A DNA stretch of 64,000 nt. It comes from Streptomyces griseoflavus. Its GTDB lineage: Bacteria; Actinomycetota; Actinomycetes; Streptomycetales; Streptomycetaceae. The stretch is from contig NZ_BMUC01000003.1 of the NCBI RefSeq assembly GCF_014649995.1, positions 186,001 to 250,000 of the forward strand. Reading direction: 5' to 3'. The notes beneath the pieces were generated by a model. The model saw nothing but the letters and a program-made list of their open reading frames with translations. It did not search any database and was not told where the DNA came from. Below are positions 1 to 9,147 of the stretch, one piece after another. The position numbers and the translations under genes were made by a program. Each line of letters opens with the position of its first letter. Within the stretch, counting starts at the first letter, position 1.

Positions 1-221
1 TCGGTGATCCGCTCGGCGGGCACTCCTTCGGCGCGGGCGAGCAGAACCGGCTGCTCGTACGCCTCGGCGGCGGCGCCCCGGGCCAGCAGCTCGAGGAACG
101 GCGCCTCTGCGCCGCCGGTGCCGGGACGGCCCGCCGGATCGACCGGGGCGGCCGGGGCGGGTGGGGCGGCAGCGGAGACGAAACGCTCGGGGGACTGCGG
201 GTGCTCGCGGGACATGCTCAC
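1..221 (-). CDS. Transcriptional regulator, N-terminal part only (GAF/PucR-type suspected)
   Basis: Only the first ~73 residues are in the window; the gene runs off the left edge. I start it at GTG 221, preceded by GAGGA at a good distance; an ATG at 215 is the alternative. The readable part is an Ala/Pro-rich leader followed by a helical stretch with FLELLARGAAAEAYEQ and LLARAEGVPAER. This resembles the beginning of Streptomyces GAF plus PucR/CdaR-type helix-turn-helix regulators that often stand beside 3-hydroxybutyrate dehydrogenase genes, as here. The defining domains lie outside the window, so the family call is an inference from a short N-terminus and neighbourhood. Confidence 0.5.
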   Translation of the reverse strand, partial: MSMSREHPQSPERFVSAAAPPAPAAPVDPAGRPGTGGAEAPFLELLARGAAAEAYEQPVLLARAEGVPAERIT

Positions 222-236
222 AGGATTCCTCATCCC

Positions 237-290
237 GCGGCCGCTCCGTCAGGCCTGTGGACAACTCCACCGGCCTGACGGAGCGGCCGC
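237..290 (-). terminator. 19-bp perfect hairpin terminator
   Basis: Arms 237-255 and 272-290 are exact reverse complements around a 16-nt loop. It lies 15 bp past the stop of the 3-hydroxybutyrate dehydrogenase gene and upstream of the next minus-strand gene, so it should end the dehydrogenase transcript. No U-tract follows, as is usual in Streptomyces. Confidence 0.85.
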
Positions 291-304
291 TGACGGCCGG
301 TGTC

Positions 305-1105
305 TCAGTGCGCGGTCCAGCCGCCGTCCAGGACCAGGGAGGTACCGGTCACGAAGGACGCCCGGGGACCGCACAGGTAGGCCACCGCCTCGGCGACGTC
401 CTCCGGTTCGATCAGCCTCTTGACCGCGGTGTCCTGGAGCAGCACCTCGGACAGGACCCGTTCCTCGGGGATCCCGTGTGCGCGGGCCTGGTCGGCGATC
501 TGCTTCTCGACCAGTGGGGTGCGCACATAGCCGGGGCTCACACAGTTGGAGGTGACTCCATGGGCCGCGCCCTCCAGGGCGGTGGTCTTGGACAGGCCCT
601 CCAGGCCGTGCTTGGCGGCCACGTAGGCGGACTTGTAGGCCGAGGCGCGCAGGCCGTGGACCGAGGACACGTTGACGACGCGGCCCCAGCCCTGCCCGTA
701 CATGTGGGGCAGTGCGCCCCTGATGAGCCGGAAGGGGGCCTCCAGCATCACGGTGAGCACCGTGTGGAAGACGTCGGGCGGGAACTCCTCGATGGGCCGG
801 ACCAGCTGCAGGCCGGCGTTGTTGACCAGGACGTCGGTGCCGGTGGCGGCGAGTTCGGCGGCGTCCAGGTCGGTGAGGTCCAGGACGTGCGGCTCCACGG
901 TGCCCGGCAGGTCCCGGGAACTCTCGGCGAGCGCCTCCAGTCCCGCGCCGTCCCGGTCGACGGCTCTGACCTTGGCCCCGGCGGCCGCGAGCCGCAGTGT
1001 GCAGGCGCGGCCGATGCCGCCGGCGGCACCGGTGACGAGAGCGGTACGGCCACCCAGGTCGAGGGGGGTGGCGTGGAGAGCCGTAAGGGCTGGGGGCGCG
1101 GTCAT
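305..1105 (-). CDS. 3-hydroxybutyrate dehydrogenase (SDR family)
   Basis: A 266-aa classical short-chain dehydrogenase. It shows the NAD-binding TGAAGGIG (25-32), NNAG (96-99), catalytic Ser148/149, Tyr162 and Lys166 (YVAAK), and the late PGYVRTPLVEKQI segment typical of D-3-hydroxybutyrate dehydrogenases. The family interconverts 3-hydroxybutyrate and acetoacetate with NAD in the cytosol, in ketone-body/PHB metabolism. It is monocistronic: a strong hairpin follows and the next gene downstream is the putative PucR-type regulator. Another SDR substrate remains possible, but the VEKQI region and the neighbour favour this call. Confidence 0.85.
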   Translation of the reverse strand: MTAPPALTALHATPLDLGGRTALVTGAAGGIGRACTLRLAAAGAKVRAVDRDGAGLEALAESSRDLPGTVEPHVLDLTDLDAAELAATGTDVLVNNAGLQLVRPIEEFPPDVFHTVLTVMLEAPFRLIRGALPHMYGQGWGRVVNVSSVHGLRASAYKSAYVAAKHGLEGLSKTTALEGAAHGVTSNCVSPGYVRTPLVEKQIADQARAHGIPEERVLSEVLLQDTAVKRLIEPEDVAEAVAYLCGPRASFVTGTSLVLDGGWTAH

Positions 1106-1159
1106 GGATCGACCCTAGGCAGCGACCCCAGGCCGACCCATGTGGTTACGCCCTACAGT

Positions 1160-1639
1160 TCAGCTGCTTTCAGTGGGGTCGAACCATGTGGGTGCGTCGG
1201 ACATGGACTGCTTGATCCGGAACCGGGCGAACTCGTTGAGCTCCGGCAGCGCGTCCACGGCGAACCAGCCGACGTCCAGCGATTCGTCGTCGTTGACCCG
1301 CGCCTCGCCCCCGACGGCACGGCAGCGGAAGGTGATGTCCATGTACTGGCAGATGTCGCCGTTGCCGTACGTCACCGGGTTCAGCGCCTGCACCAGCACC
1401 ACGCGCTCGACCGCGCAGCGGACCGCCGTCTCCTCCTCGACCTCCCGCACGGCGCAGGCGGCGGGCTGCTCCCCCGGGTCGGGGATACCGCCGATGACCG
1501 ACCACCTGCCGGTGTCCGACCGGCGGTTCAGGAGCACCCGGCCCTCGTCGTCGAAGACGAGGGCGGTGACCCCGGGGAGCCACAGCAGCTGATGACCGGC
1601 GGAGGCACGCAGGGTGCGGAGGAAGTCAGGAGTAGCCAT
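1160..1639 (-). CDS. NUDIX hydrolase
   Basis: 159 aa starting at MATPDFLRTL (ATG 1639); a longer frame upstream is Arg-rich and looks non-coding. The NUDIX box spans about residues 51-73: GGIPDPGE then REVEEET, matching Gx5Ex7REUxEExGU. Members hydrolyse nucleoside diphosphates linked to another moiety; the substrate cannot be read from sequence. The core LLNRRSDTGRWSVIGG is typical of the small actinobacterial NUDIX proteins. It lies between the dehydrogenase and lnt on the same strand, 145 bp from lnt, so it may have its own promoter. Confidence 0.9.
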   Translation of the reverse strand: MATPDFLRTLRASAGHQLLWLPGVTALVFDDEGRVLLNRRSDTGRWSVIGGIPDPGEQPAACAVREVEEETAVRCAVERVVLVQALNPVTYGNGDICQYMDITFRCRAVGGEARVNDDESLDVGWFAVDALPELNEFARFRIKQSMSDAPTWFDPTESS

Positions 1640-1784
1640 GCGGCGACCATAACCGGCGCTCCGCCGCACGTGGGAGGGTGTGTGCCGCGCGTCGGACGCC
1701 GTACGCCGGAGCGCCGGGCCGGCGTACACCCGCGTGATGAGCGGCGTCGCCCCGAGCGTCCCGCGCGCCTCGGACGCGGTGCGC

Positions 1785-3395
1785 CTACGCGTCACCGCCG
1801 CGTCGTGCGCGCACCCCGGACGTGACGGCCCAGCCCAGACCGCCCGCGGCGACGAGGACCAGGATTACCTCGGGCAGGACGCCGAGCCGGGTGGCGGGGG
1901 TCTGCGAGGAACGCAGCGGCACCTCCTGCACCAGCGAGTCGGCGACGAACATGCCGGTCTTCTGCGTGATCCTCCCGTCGGGCATGATCACCGCGCTGAC
2001 GCCGCTGGTCACCGGCACGGTGACGGCGCGGCTGTGCTCCACGGCGCGGACCCGGGACATGGCGAGCTGCTGGTAGGTCATCTCGCTGCGGCCGAAGGTG
2101 GCGTTGTTGCTGGGCACCGAGATCAGCTGGGCGCCCGCGGTGACCGTGTCGCGCACCGCCCAGTCGAAGGCGGCCTCGTAGCAGGTGACGAGGCCCACCC
2201 CGGCGCCGTTCATCCGGAACACACCGGGTTCGTCGCCCCGGCTGAAGTCCTGGCGGACCATCGAGGTCCAGTTCTCGTTGATCGCCCCGACGAGCGAGCG
2301 CAGCGGAAGGTACTCGCCGAAGGGCTGGACCTGCCGTTTGTCGTAGGTGTCGACGGGACCCTTCGCCGGGTCCCAGAGGATCTGCTCGTTGAGCAGCCTG
2401 CCGTCCCTGGAGACCACGCCGCCGACCGAGATGGGCGCGTCGATGGCCTTGGCCGCCCTGTCGATCACGTCGCGCGCGTCGTCGTTGACGAAGGGGTCGA
2501 TGTCGGAGGAGTTCTCCGGCCAGAGCACGACGTCCGGCCGCTCGGCCCTGCCCGCCGCGACCTCGGCGGCCAGGCGCTCCGTCTCCCGGGCGTGGTGGTC
2601 GAGGACGGCACGCCGCTGGGAGTTGAAGTCGAGACCCAGGCGGGGCACGTTGCCCTGGATGACGGCCACGGTCACGGTGCCGCTCTCCGCCCGGTCGCTG
2701 ACCAGCGTCCTGGACGCGAGCGCCGCGACCAGCGGGACGACGGCACTGAGCACGGCGACGACCGTCACGGACCGCGTCAGCGTTCCCGTGCGGCGGGCCC
2801 GCACGGCGAGGCGGACGACCTCGTACAGGCCGAAGCCGCACAGCACGACGGCGAAGCCGAGCACCGGGGTGCCGCCGAGCGCGGCGAGCGGCAGGAAGGC
2901 ACCGTCCGCCTGTCCGAAGGCGACCTTCCCCCAGGGGAAGCCGCTGAACGGCACGCGGGCGCGGGCCGCCTCACCGGCGACCCACAGCGCCGCCGCCCAC
3001 ACCGGCCAGCCGGGCAGCTTCGACACCGCGGCCACACCGGCGCCGACCAGCGCGACGAAGACCGCCTCGATCACCACCAGGGCGATCCACGGCCCGGGAC
3101 CGACCTCCACTCCGGTCCACACCAGCAGCGGCAGCAGGAAACCGAGCCCGAAGAGGTAGCCCAGGCCGAGTGCCGCCTTCCAGCTCCGGCCGCGCAGCAC
3201 CAGGCCGAGCACGGCGAAGGCGGGCAGCGCCAGCCACCACAGGGTGCGCGGCGGGAAGCTGACGTAGAGGAGCAGGCCCGAGAGCGCGGCTGCGGCGGCC
3301 GGGAGGAAACGGACGAGGCGCCCGCCCCGCGCGGACGGCGTGGTCTGCGGAGGCATCGGGTCCGACTCGCCGACGGAGGTTGCGGTGACGGTCAC
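1785..3395 (-). CDS. lnt: Apolipoprotein N-acyltransferase
   Basis: 536 aa. The N-terminal ~230 residues carry several hydrophobic membrane segments; the C-terminal half is a nitrilase-type CN-hydrolase domain with the catalytic triad visible: Glu294 (LWPENSS), Lys353 (YDKRQVQPFGEYLP) and Cys405 (VTCYEAAF); Glu361 of FGEYLP is the usual fourth residue. The enzyme transfers an acyl chain from phospholipid to the N-terminal Cys of lipoproteins at the outer face of the membrane. Start GTG 3395 gives the full length; an ATG at 3356 would shorten it by 13 residues. No polyprenol-phosphate mannose synthase (ppm1) partner follows here. Streptomyces usually keep two lnt copies; whether a second one exists cannot be seen. 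Confidence 0.93.
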   Translation of the reverse strand: MTVTATSVGESDPMPPQTTPSARGGRLVRFLPAAAAALSGLLLYVSFPPRTLWWLALPAFAVLGLVLRGRSWKAALGLGYLFGLGFLLPLLVWTGVEVGPGPWIALVVIEAVFVALVGAGVAAVSKLPGWPVWAAALWVAGEAARARVPFSGFPWGKVAFGQADGAFLPLAALGGTPVLGFAVVLCGFGLYEVVRLAVRARRTGTLTRSVTVVAVLSAVVPLVAALASRTLVSDRAESGTVTVAVIQGNVPRLGLDFNSQRRAVLDHHARETERLAAEVAAGRAERPDVVLWPENSSDIDPFVNDDARDVIDRAAKAIDAPISVGGVVSRDGRLLNEQILWDPAKGPVDTYDKRQVQPFGEYLPLRSLVGAINENWTSMVRQDFSRGDEPGVFRMNGAGVGLVTCYEAAFDWAVRDTVTAGAQLISVPSNNATFGRSEMTYQQLAMSRVRAVEHSRAVTVPVTSGVSAVIMPDGRITQKTGMFVADSLVQEVPLRSSQTPATRLGVLPEVILVLVAAGGLGWAVTSGVRARRGGDA

Positions 3396-3507
3396 TCCGG
3401 GAGTCTACGGCGGGTGGACCGGCGGCCGACAGCACGGTCGGGGCGGCGCGAGGGCGCCGAGGGGACACGCGGTCCCGCTCGGCGCGGGAGCGTGCGGCGG
3501 CGTCGGG

Positions 3508-4059
3508 TCAGTGGGTGGTGCCCGGTGCGTGGGGGCGGGGGCGGAGGCGGTCGCGGATGACGCTCACCGCCGCTTCCGCGTCGTCCACGGTGACCGTGAA
3601 GGTGTGGCCGTCCCACAGGCGCAGGACGACGCCCTCGCCGCGGCGCACGACGACCGCCGTGCCCTTCTCTGGCCGCCAGCGGTACCCCCAGCCGCCCCAG
3701 TGCCGCGGGGTGACGTGGGGGGCGAACTCCGCGCCGGCGACGTGCGACAGCGGGATGCGGCGGCGCGGCAGGCCGATGTGCCCGCAGCGCACCTCCAGGT
3801 GGTCCTCGTCGACCCGCAGCGCCACGTGGACGAAGGCGAGGGTGCCGAAGAGGACGAGCAGCCCGGCCGCGATGCAGCCGACGACGGCCATGGCCAGGGG
3901 CGCGGCATCGGTCGTCCACGCGGAGTCGACGGCCAGCGCGATGCCCAGCGCCATGCACGCGGCGCCGATCAGCGCCAGCAGCCACTGGAAGCGACCGGTG
4001 GCGCGACCGGTCCAGACCTCGGTGGGCGGGGCGAACTCGCCGTGGCGGGGGTCCCTCAT
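3508..4059 (-). CDS. Membrane protein with two helices and a PH-like domain, function unknown
   Basis: 183 aa from ATG 4059. Two adjacent transmembrane helices (about residues 24-45 and 51-80) precede a ~95-residue soluble C-terminal part rich in beta-type segments (HLEVRCGHIGLPRRRIPL, then WGYRWRPEKGTAVVVRRG). This layout resembles small actinobacterial bacterial-PH-domain membrane proteins; I do not recognise a named family with certainty. The start lacks a good Shine-Dalgarno sequence. The frame stays open far upstream to 5082, but that part is Arg/Pro/Gly-rich and overlaps the racemase-like gene, so I exclude it. Confidence 0.8.
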   Translation of the reverse strand: MRDPRHGEFAPPTEVWTGRATGRFQWLLALIGAACMALGIALAVDSAWTTDAAPLAMAVVGCIAAGLLVLFGTLAFVHVALRVDEDHLEVRCGHIGLPRRRIPLSHVAGAEFAPHVTPRHWGGWGYRWRPEKGTAVVVRRGEGVVLRLWDGHTFTVTVDDAEAAVSVIRDRLRPRPHAPGTTH

Positions 4060-4109
4060 GCATGTGAGGTTACTCAGGATTCGCCGGGCGGCTACCTGGT
4101 GGCGGAGCG

Positions 4110-4904
4110 TTACTGCGCCGTCCGGGCGGGAGCGAGCGGCTGGAGCAGCCTGCCTTCGGCGTAGGTGAGGGCGGCTGCGGGCAGCGTGCCCTCGCGTCCG
4201 CTCAGCAGCACCGTGAGCGTGCCGCCCGCCGGTGCCCCGGGGGCCGGCCGGGCGCCGAGGCGGCGCAGGGCCTGCGCGGCCACCGCCCCGGCCGAGCCGT
4301 GCAGGGCCAGCGGGGGGCGGCCGGGGCGCTGGACGGCGGCCCTGATGCGCTCGGCGACGAGTTCGTAGTGGGTGCAGCCGAGCACGACGGTCGTCACGTC
4401 GTCCGGGGTGAGTTCGGCGGCCGCGGCGACCGCGGCGTCGATGGCCGTCTCGTCCGCTCGTTCCACCGCCTCCGCCAGCCCCCAGCAGGGCACCTCGGTG
4501 ACGCCCACGCCGAGCGCGTAGTTCTCGATCAGGTCGCGCTGGTAGGGGCTGCCGGTCGTGGCCGGCGTGGCCCAGATCGCCAGCGGTCCGCCGCCCGCCG
4601 CGGCCGGCTTGATCGCCGGGACGGTGCCGATCACCGGCAGCCCGGGTTCGAGGCGGGCGCGCAGGGCGGTGAGCGCGTGCACCGTGGCGGTGTTGCAGCC
4701 GACGATCAGGGCGTCGGGGCGGTGGGCGGCCGCCGCCCCGGCGACGGCGACGGCACGAGCGGTGAGGTCCTGCGGGGTCCGCGGCCCCCAGGGCATGCCC
4801 TCGGGGTCGAGGGACAGGACGAGATCGGCGTCGGGACGCAGACGCCGTACCGCGGCGGTGGCCGCCAGCAGTCCGATTCCGGAGTCCATGAGCGCGATCT
4901 TCAC
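4110..4904 (-). CDS. Aspartate/glutamate racemase family protein
   Basis: 264 aa from GTG 4904 (VKIALMDSGIGLL). It has both catalytic cysteines of the racemase superfamily: Cys70 in VGCNTATVH and Cys177 in LGCTHYEL, with the opening DSGIG motif. MurI makes D-glutamate for peptidoglycan; this protein could be a glutamate racemase or a paralogue. The spacing and motifs are MurI-like, but Streptomyces have their main murI elsewhere beside rbn/rph genes, so this may be a second copy. It starts 57 bp from the divergent glycosyltransferase, implying a shared promoter region. Confidence 0.82.
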   Translation of the reverse strand: MKIALMDSGIGLLAATAAVRRLRPDADLVLSLDPEGMPWGPRTPQDLTARAVAVAGAAAAHRPDALIVGCNTATVHALTALRARLEPGLPVIGTVPAIKPAAAGGGPLAIWATPATTGSPYQRDLIENYALGVGVTEVPCWGLAEAVERADETAIDAAVAAAAELTPDDVTTVVLGCTHYELVAERIRAAVQRPGRPPLALHGSAGAVAAQALRRLGARPAPGAPAGGTLTVLLSGREGTLPAAALTYAEGRLLQPLAPARTAQ

Positions 4905-4961
4905 CCGGCCACGATAGACGATGAGCCGCTCCGGGGCCGTGCCGTGGGGCAGACTGCGCAC

Positions 4962-6137
4962 GTGAGCGCCCTCGTGTGGAGTGCCGCCGGATCACTCGGC
5001 GCCTGGCTGTGGCTGCTGCTCTGCCAGGGCTGGTTCTGGCGTACGGACGTCCGGCTGCCGCCGCTGCGGGACCCGGGGACATGGCCGGACGTGTGCGTCG
5101 TGGTCCCCGCGCGGGACGAGGCGGCGGTGCTGCCCCTGAGCCTGCCGTCGGTGCTCGCCCAGGACTACCCGGGCCGGGCCGAGGTGTTCCTCGTCGACGA
5201 CGGCAGTACCGACGGCACCGGGGAGCTCGCGCGCGGCCTGGCGCGGCGGCACGGCGGGCTGCCCCTCACGGTGGGCACACCGGGCGAGCCGCCCGCCGGC
5301 TGGACCGGCAAGCTGTGGGCGGTGCGGCACGGCCTCGCGCTGGCGGGGGCACGCGGCCCCGCGTACGTGCTGCTGACGGACGCCGACATCGCGCACGCCC
5401 CGGACAGTCTGCGCCGGCTGGTGGCGGCCGCCGGTGCCGGCGGGTTCGACGTGGTGTCGCAGATGGCCCGGCTGCGGGTGGAGAGCCGCTGGGAACGGCT
5501 GGTCGTGCCGGCCTTCGTCTACTTCTTCGCGCAGCTCTACCCGTTCCGCCGGATCGGGAGGGAGGGCACGCGGACGGCGGCGGCGGCCGGCGGGTGTGTG
5601 CTGCTGCGGGCCGAGGCCGCCGCACGGGCGCGGATCCCCGACGCCATCCGGCACGCCGTCATCGACGACGTGGCGCTGGCCCGCGCGGTGAAGCGGAGCG
5701 GCGGACGGGTGTGGCTGGGGCTCGCGGACGGCGTGGACAGCGTGCGTCCGTATCCGCGGCTGGGTGATCTGTGGCGCATGGTGTCGCGCAGCGCGTACGC
5801 GCAACTGCGGCACAGCCCGCTGCTGCTGGCCGGTACGGTCGCCGGGCTGGCGCTGGTGTACCTGGTGCCGCCCGTCGCACTGGTCGCGGGCGCCGTGACG
5901 GGGAGCGCGGCCGCCGCACTGCCGGGTGCGGCGGCCTGGCTGGTGATGTCGGGGACGTACGTCCCGATGCTCCGTTACTACCGGCAGCCGCTGCGGCTCG
6001 CTCCCCTGCTGCCGTTCACCGCCGCGCTGTACCTGCTGATGACGGTGCACTCGGCCGTGCGGCACCACCAGGGACGCGGCGCGGCCTGGAAGGGCCGCAC
6101 CTACGCCCGGCCCGAGGCCCTGCCGGACGAGGGCTGA
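4962..6137 (+). CDS. Glycosyltransferase family 2, HpnB type
   Basis: 391 aa from GTG 4962. It opens with one membrane helix (about 8-22), then a GT-A fold: VVPARDEAAVLP, VDDGSTDG and the metal-binding LTDADI; further WTGKLWAV, FVYFFAQLYPF and RTAAAAGGCVLLR follow, then two or three C-terminal helices. This order matches hopene-associated HpnB glycosyltransferases. The acceptor in the hopanoid pathway is not firmly known. No squalene or hopanoid genes are nearby, so the link to hopanoids is by family only. Expressed divergently from the racemase-like gene. Confidence 0.85.
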   Translation: MSALVWSAAGSLGAWLWLLLCQGWFWRTDVRLPPLRDPGTWPDVCVVVPARDEAAVLPLSLPSVLAQDYPGRAEVFLVDDGSTDGTGELARGLARRHGGLPLTVGTPGEPPAGWTGKLWAVRHGLALAGARGPAYVLLTDADIAHAPDSLRRLVAAAGAGGFDVVSQMARLRVESRWERLVVPAFVYFFAQLYPFRRIGREGTRTAAAAGGCVLLRAEAAARARIPDAIRHAVIDDVALARAVKRSGGRVWLGLADGVDSVRPYPRLGDLWRMVSRSAYAQLRHSPLLLAGTVAGLALVYLVPPVALVAGAVTGSAAAALPGAAAWLVMSGTYVPMLRYYRQPLRLAPLLPFTAALYLLMTVHSAVRHHQGRGAAWKGRTYARPEALPDEG

Positions 6138-6144
6138 GGGGCCC

Positions 6145-7434
6145 TCACTTGCGGCCCGGGGTCCAGTTCATGCCCCATCCGTAGGCGTGGTCGACCGTGC
6201 GCTGGGGGCTCACTCCGCGGTCCGGGACGAGGTAGCGGGCCTCGCGCTGGACGACGAGTTCACCGCCGCCGGTGTTGGTGATCAGGGCGAGGGCGCAGAC
6301 CGTCGAGGGGACCGTGCATTCGTCGAGGGAGAAGTCGACCGGCGCGCCGTGCTGCGGCCGGAGGGTGACCGTGGCGTGCAGGTCCGCGAAGGAGCGGGCG
6401 CCCTCGTAGATGGTGACGAACACGAGGATGCGACGGAAGTGGTGCCTGTGGTCGAGGTTGACGGTGAGGTTCTCGCCCGTCGACACGGCGCCGGTGCGGT
6501 CGTCGCCGTCCAGGTGGATGAACGGGGGCTGGTGCAGGGAACCGAAGGCGTTGCCGAGGGCCTGGACGACGCCTTTCCTGCCGTCGGTGAGCTCGTACAG
6601 GGCGCACAGGTCGAGGTCGAGGTCGGCGTGCATGGCCACCGGGCGGCCCAGCTTGCCCGCCCAGCCGGAGAACTGCTTGCGCACCTGCCAGTTGAGGTTC
6701 ACCTGGAGGGCACCCGAGGTGCCGCCCTGTTTGGTCAGCGAGACCGACGGGGCGGACTTGGTGAGCGTGACCTTCGACAGCCGGACCGGCGCGGGGGGCG
6801 CCGCCGGCGGGGGCGGGGCGAGGGGCGGGGCCGCCGGGGGCGGCGGCGCGGTGACCGGGGACGCGACGGGCGGCACCGTGGCCGTCCGGGCCGGCGGGGC
6901 GGCGTGCTGGGGTTCGTCCACGGTGATGCCGTAGTCGGTGGCGAGACCCTCCAGCCCGCTGCTGTACCCCTGGCCCACGGCGCGGAACTTCCAGGCGCCC
7001 TGGCGCCGGTAGAACTCGCCGAGCACGAACGCTGTCTCCGTCGTCGCTCCCGCGCTGTCGAAGCGCGCGGCGGCCGTGCCGCTCGCGGCGTCCTTGACCT
7101 CGATGTACAGGTCCGGGACCCGTCCGAACGCGCCGCCGTCGGAGGAGGCGGCCAGGATCACCGTCTCGATGCCCGGCTCCACGCGCGTGAGGTCGACGAG
7201 CAGGGTGTCGGTGGTCCGGCCGCCGGCCTCCCGCTTGCCCTCGTGCCGGACGGCACCGGAGGAGTGGGAGGGCTGGTTGTAGAAGACGAAGTCGCTGTCG
7301 GAGCGGACCTTCCCGCCGGCCAGCAGGAGCGCCGAGGCGTCGGCGTCGGGTACGCCCGGGCCCGAACGCCAGCCCACTTCCACCCTCAGCGCCGTGGTCG
7401 GCACCGGTGTGTTCGATCCCTTCGGCATTGACAT
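6145..7434 (-). CDS. TerD-family protein with two TerD-like domains
   Basis: 429 aa from ATG 7434, 5 nt after a GGGGGCGG ribosome site. Domain 1 (about 1-170) has the calcium-type TerD patterns [26 protein letters not shown] and [19 protein letters not shown] Pro/Ala-rich linker (about 180-230) leads to a second, diverged TerD-like domain ending near the C-terminus with the Tyr/Trp-rich [11 protein letters not shown]. TerD proteins are linked to tellurite and stress resistance and bind calcium. It stands alone; no terA/B/C/E/Z cluster is seen. The intergenic region upstream (7435-7723) separates it from a divergent gene. Confidence 0.88.
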   Translation of the reverse strand: MSMPKGSNTPVPTTALRVEVGWRSGPGVPDADASALLLAGGKVRSDSDFVFYNQPSHSSGAVRHEGKREAGGRTTDTLLVDLTRVEPGIETVILAASSDGGAFGRVPDLYIEVKDAASGTAAARFDSAGATTETAFVLGEFYRRQGAWKFRAVGQGYSSGLEGLATDYGITVDEPQHAAPPARTATVPPVASPVTAPPPPAAPPLAPPPPAAPPAPVRLSKVTLTKSAPSVSLTKQGGTSGALQVNLNWQVRKQFSGWAGKLGRPVAMHADLDLDLCALYELTDGRKGVVQALGNAFGSLHQPPFIHLDGDDRTGAVSTGENLTVNLDHRHHFRRILVFVTIYEGARSFADLHATVTLRPQHGAPVDFSLDECTVPSTVCALALITNTGGGELVVQREARYLVPDRGVSPQRTVDHAYGWGMNWTPGRK

Positions 7435-7723
7435 GTCCGCCCCCATCACGGGTCGCCCGCGCCAGGTCAGGTCCCGGCATCCGTCGTTCTTCGTCCGCAC
7501 AACCTATTCCTCCGGGCCGGGAACGCCCACGGACGGCGAGGGGAATCCGGGGGCCAACCGCCGGTAACCGGCCCGGAACTCGGTCTTTACAGGAAAGACG
7601 CCCGGCGGATTGCCCGTTTGCCCCGAGTTCGCTCACATTAGTGCGGCCAGGTCACGGCGAGCGCAGAAAACAACCCTCTTACCGGTCTCCCCAAAAGCAC
7701 ATCGTGGGCTTAACTTATGTGCC

Positions 7724-8152
7724 ATGACCTCCCCCCGCTCCACTTATGGCGGCGGCTACTACTCCGCCTCCTTCCCGGACACTCCGATCTACGACTCGCT
7801 CGTGGCCGAGCGGGGCACCCCGCAGATCGCCCCGATCCGGGTCCCCGCCGCGTACGAGGCGCCGGTCAGTCATCTGCCCGCGCTTCCCTCGGCGTTGCCC
7901 GCCCTCCCGGCGGCCCCGTCCCAGCCCGCCTACGGCTATCCGCAGGCGCCGCAGCCCGCGCCGCTCCAGCAGGCGCACACGGCCTACATCCCGCAGCAGG
8001 CGACCGCGCCGCGCGGCTACCCCGGCCCGCAGCCGCAGCCGCCGCGTCCGGCACCGCCCGCCGGCTACGAGGCGATGCGCCCCGCGGCTCCCCGGCCGGT
8101 CCCCGCGCCGTACCACGACCCGTACAACCAGCAGCAGTACCGCGGGTACTGA
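7724..8152 (+). CDS. Small Pro/Tyr/Gln-rich Streptomyces protein (DUF6643-like)
   Basis: 142 aa from ATG 7724. The N-terminal ~45 residues (STYGGGYYSASFPDTPIYD, LVAERGTPQIAPIRVP) are, from memory, highly conserved across Streptomyces; the rest is low-complexity Pro/Ala/Gln/Tyr and likely disordered. No signal peptide or membrane segment. I recall this family as DUF6643 but could not check. No function can be assigned. The short AT-richer leader (TAACTTATG) just upstream is unusual for the window and may be part of its promoter. Confidence 0.8.
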   Translation: MTSPRSTYGGGYYSASFPDTPIYDSLVAERGTPQIAPIRVPAAYEAPVSHLPALPSALPALPAAPSQPAYGYPQAPQPAPLQQAHTAYIPQQATAPRGYPGPQPQPPRPAPPAGYEAMRPAAPRPVPAPYHDPYNQQQYRGY

Positions 8153-8195
8153 GCCGTCCGCCGGGGTCGTCGGTGCCGGGTGGCACGATGACCCC

Positions 8196-9020
8196 ATGGG
8201 GAACGCGCGTCTGCACTCTGTTCACATCCACCCGGTCAAGGCCTTCCGGAGCCTGACGCTCCGGGAGGTCGTCGTGGAGCCCTGGGGTCCGGCCGGGGAC
8301 CGGCGCTGGATGCTGATCGACGACGGGGGAAGGGTCGTCACACAGCGGCGCCACCCCCGCCTCGCACTGGCCGCCGCCGAGCTTCTGCCCGGCGGCGGCG
8401 TCGTGCTGTCCGCGCCCGGCACCGTGCCGGTGACGGCGGCCGTCCCGGCGCCGGACAGGACGGTCCCGGTGAGCCTCTTCGGGGACGAGGTCGAGGCGGT
8501 GCCCGCGGAGGACAAGGCCGTGCACGCATGGTGCAGCGCCCTCCTCGGCGTCCCCGTACGGCTGGTGCACCTGGACGACCCGGCCACCAGGCGGCCCGTG
8601 GACCCCGGGTTCGCCCTGCCGGGCGAGACGGTCTCCTTCGCCGACGGCTATCCGCTGCTGCTCACCACGACCGCCTCCCTCGCCGGTCTCAACTCCCTGA
8701 TCGCCGAAGGGCCTCACCGGGCCGAGGGTCCCCTGCCGATGGACCGCTTCCGGCCGAACGTGGTGATCGAGGGCACCGGGCCCTGGGAGGAGGACGGGTG
8801 GACGCACGTCACCATCGGCGAGGTGCGTTTCCGCGTCGCCAAGCCGAGCGGCCGGTGCGTGGTGACCACCACCGACCAGCACACCGCCCGGCGCGGGAAG
8901 GAGCCCCTGCACTCGCTGGCCGCCCGCCCCCGGCCCGACGGCAAGCTCGTCTTCGGGCAGAACCTGGTGCCGCTCACCCCCGGCACCATCCGGACCGGCG
9001 ATCCCGTGGAGCCCCGCTAG
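8196..9020 (+). CDS. MOSC domain-containing protein
   Basis: 274 aa from ATG 8196. The N-terminal beta-barrel region (VHIHPVKAFRSLTL, GDRRWMLID, TQRRHPRLAL) and C-terminal MOSC core (RFRPNVVIEG, FRVAKPSGRCVVTTTDQ with the conserved Cys, LVFGQNLVPL) are clear. MOSC proteins handle molybdenum-cofactor sulfuration or Moco-dependent N-hydroxylated substrate reduction (mARC/YiiM/YcbX relatives). No ferredoxin domain is attached. The substrate is unknown. It follows the small protein by 43 bp on the same strand and could be co-transcribed. Confidence 0.9.
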   Translation: MGNARLHSVHIHPVKAFRSLTLREVVVEPWGPAGDRRWMLIDDGGRVVTQRRHPRLALAAAELLPGGGVVLSAPGTVPVTAAVPAPDRTVPVSLFGDEVEAVPAEDKAVHAWCSALLGVPVRLVHLDDPATRRPVDPGFALPGETVSFADGYPLLLTTTASLAGLNSLIAEGPHRAEGPLPMDRFRPNVVIEGTGPWEEDGWTHVTIGEVRFRVAKPSGRCVVTTTDQHTARRGKEPLHSLAARPRPDGKLVFGQNLVPLTPGTIRTGDPVEPR

Positions 9021-9147
9021 CTGTGTTGTCCCGCGCGCGTCCCGACGCCGGCGGGAACCGGCCCGGCGCCCCGCCCGTTGGCCCTTCGTGAGAGTTCCGT
9101 GAAAAGGGCTCGGGGAAGCTTCCGGGAACCGGCGAGGGGGTGCGGCG

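Noticed and set aside
161-3560. Long plus-strand frames (161-1825, 1680-3560) opposite the dehydrogenase, NUDIX and lnt genes
   Set aside because: They are antisense shadows caused by high GC, with His/Arg/Gly-rich low-complexity translations and no domains; the minus-strand genes are clear.
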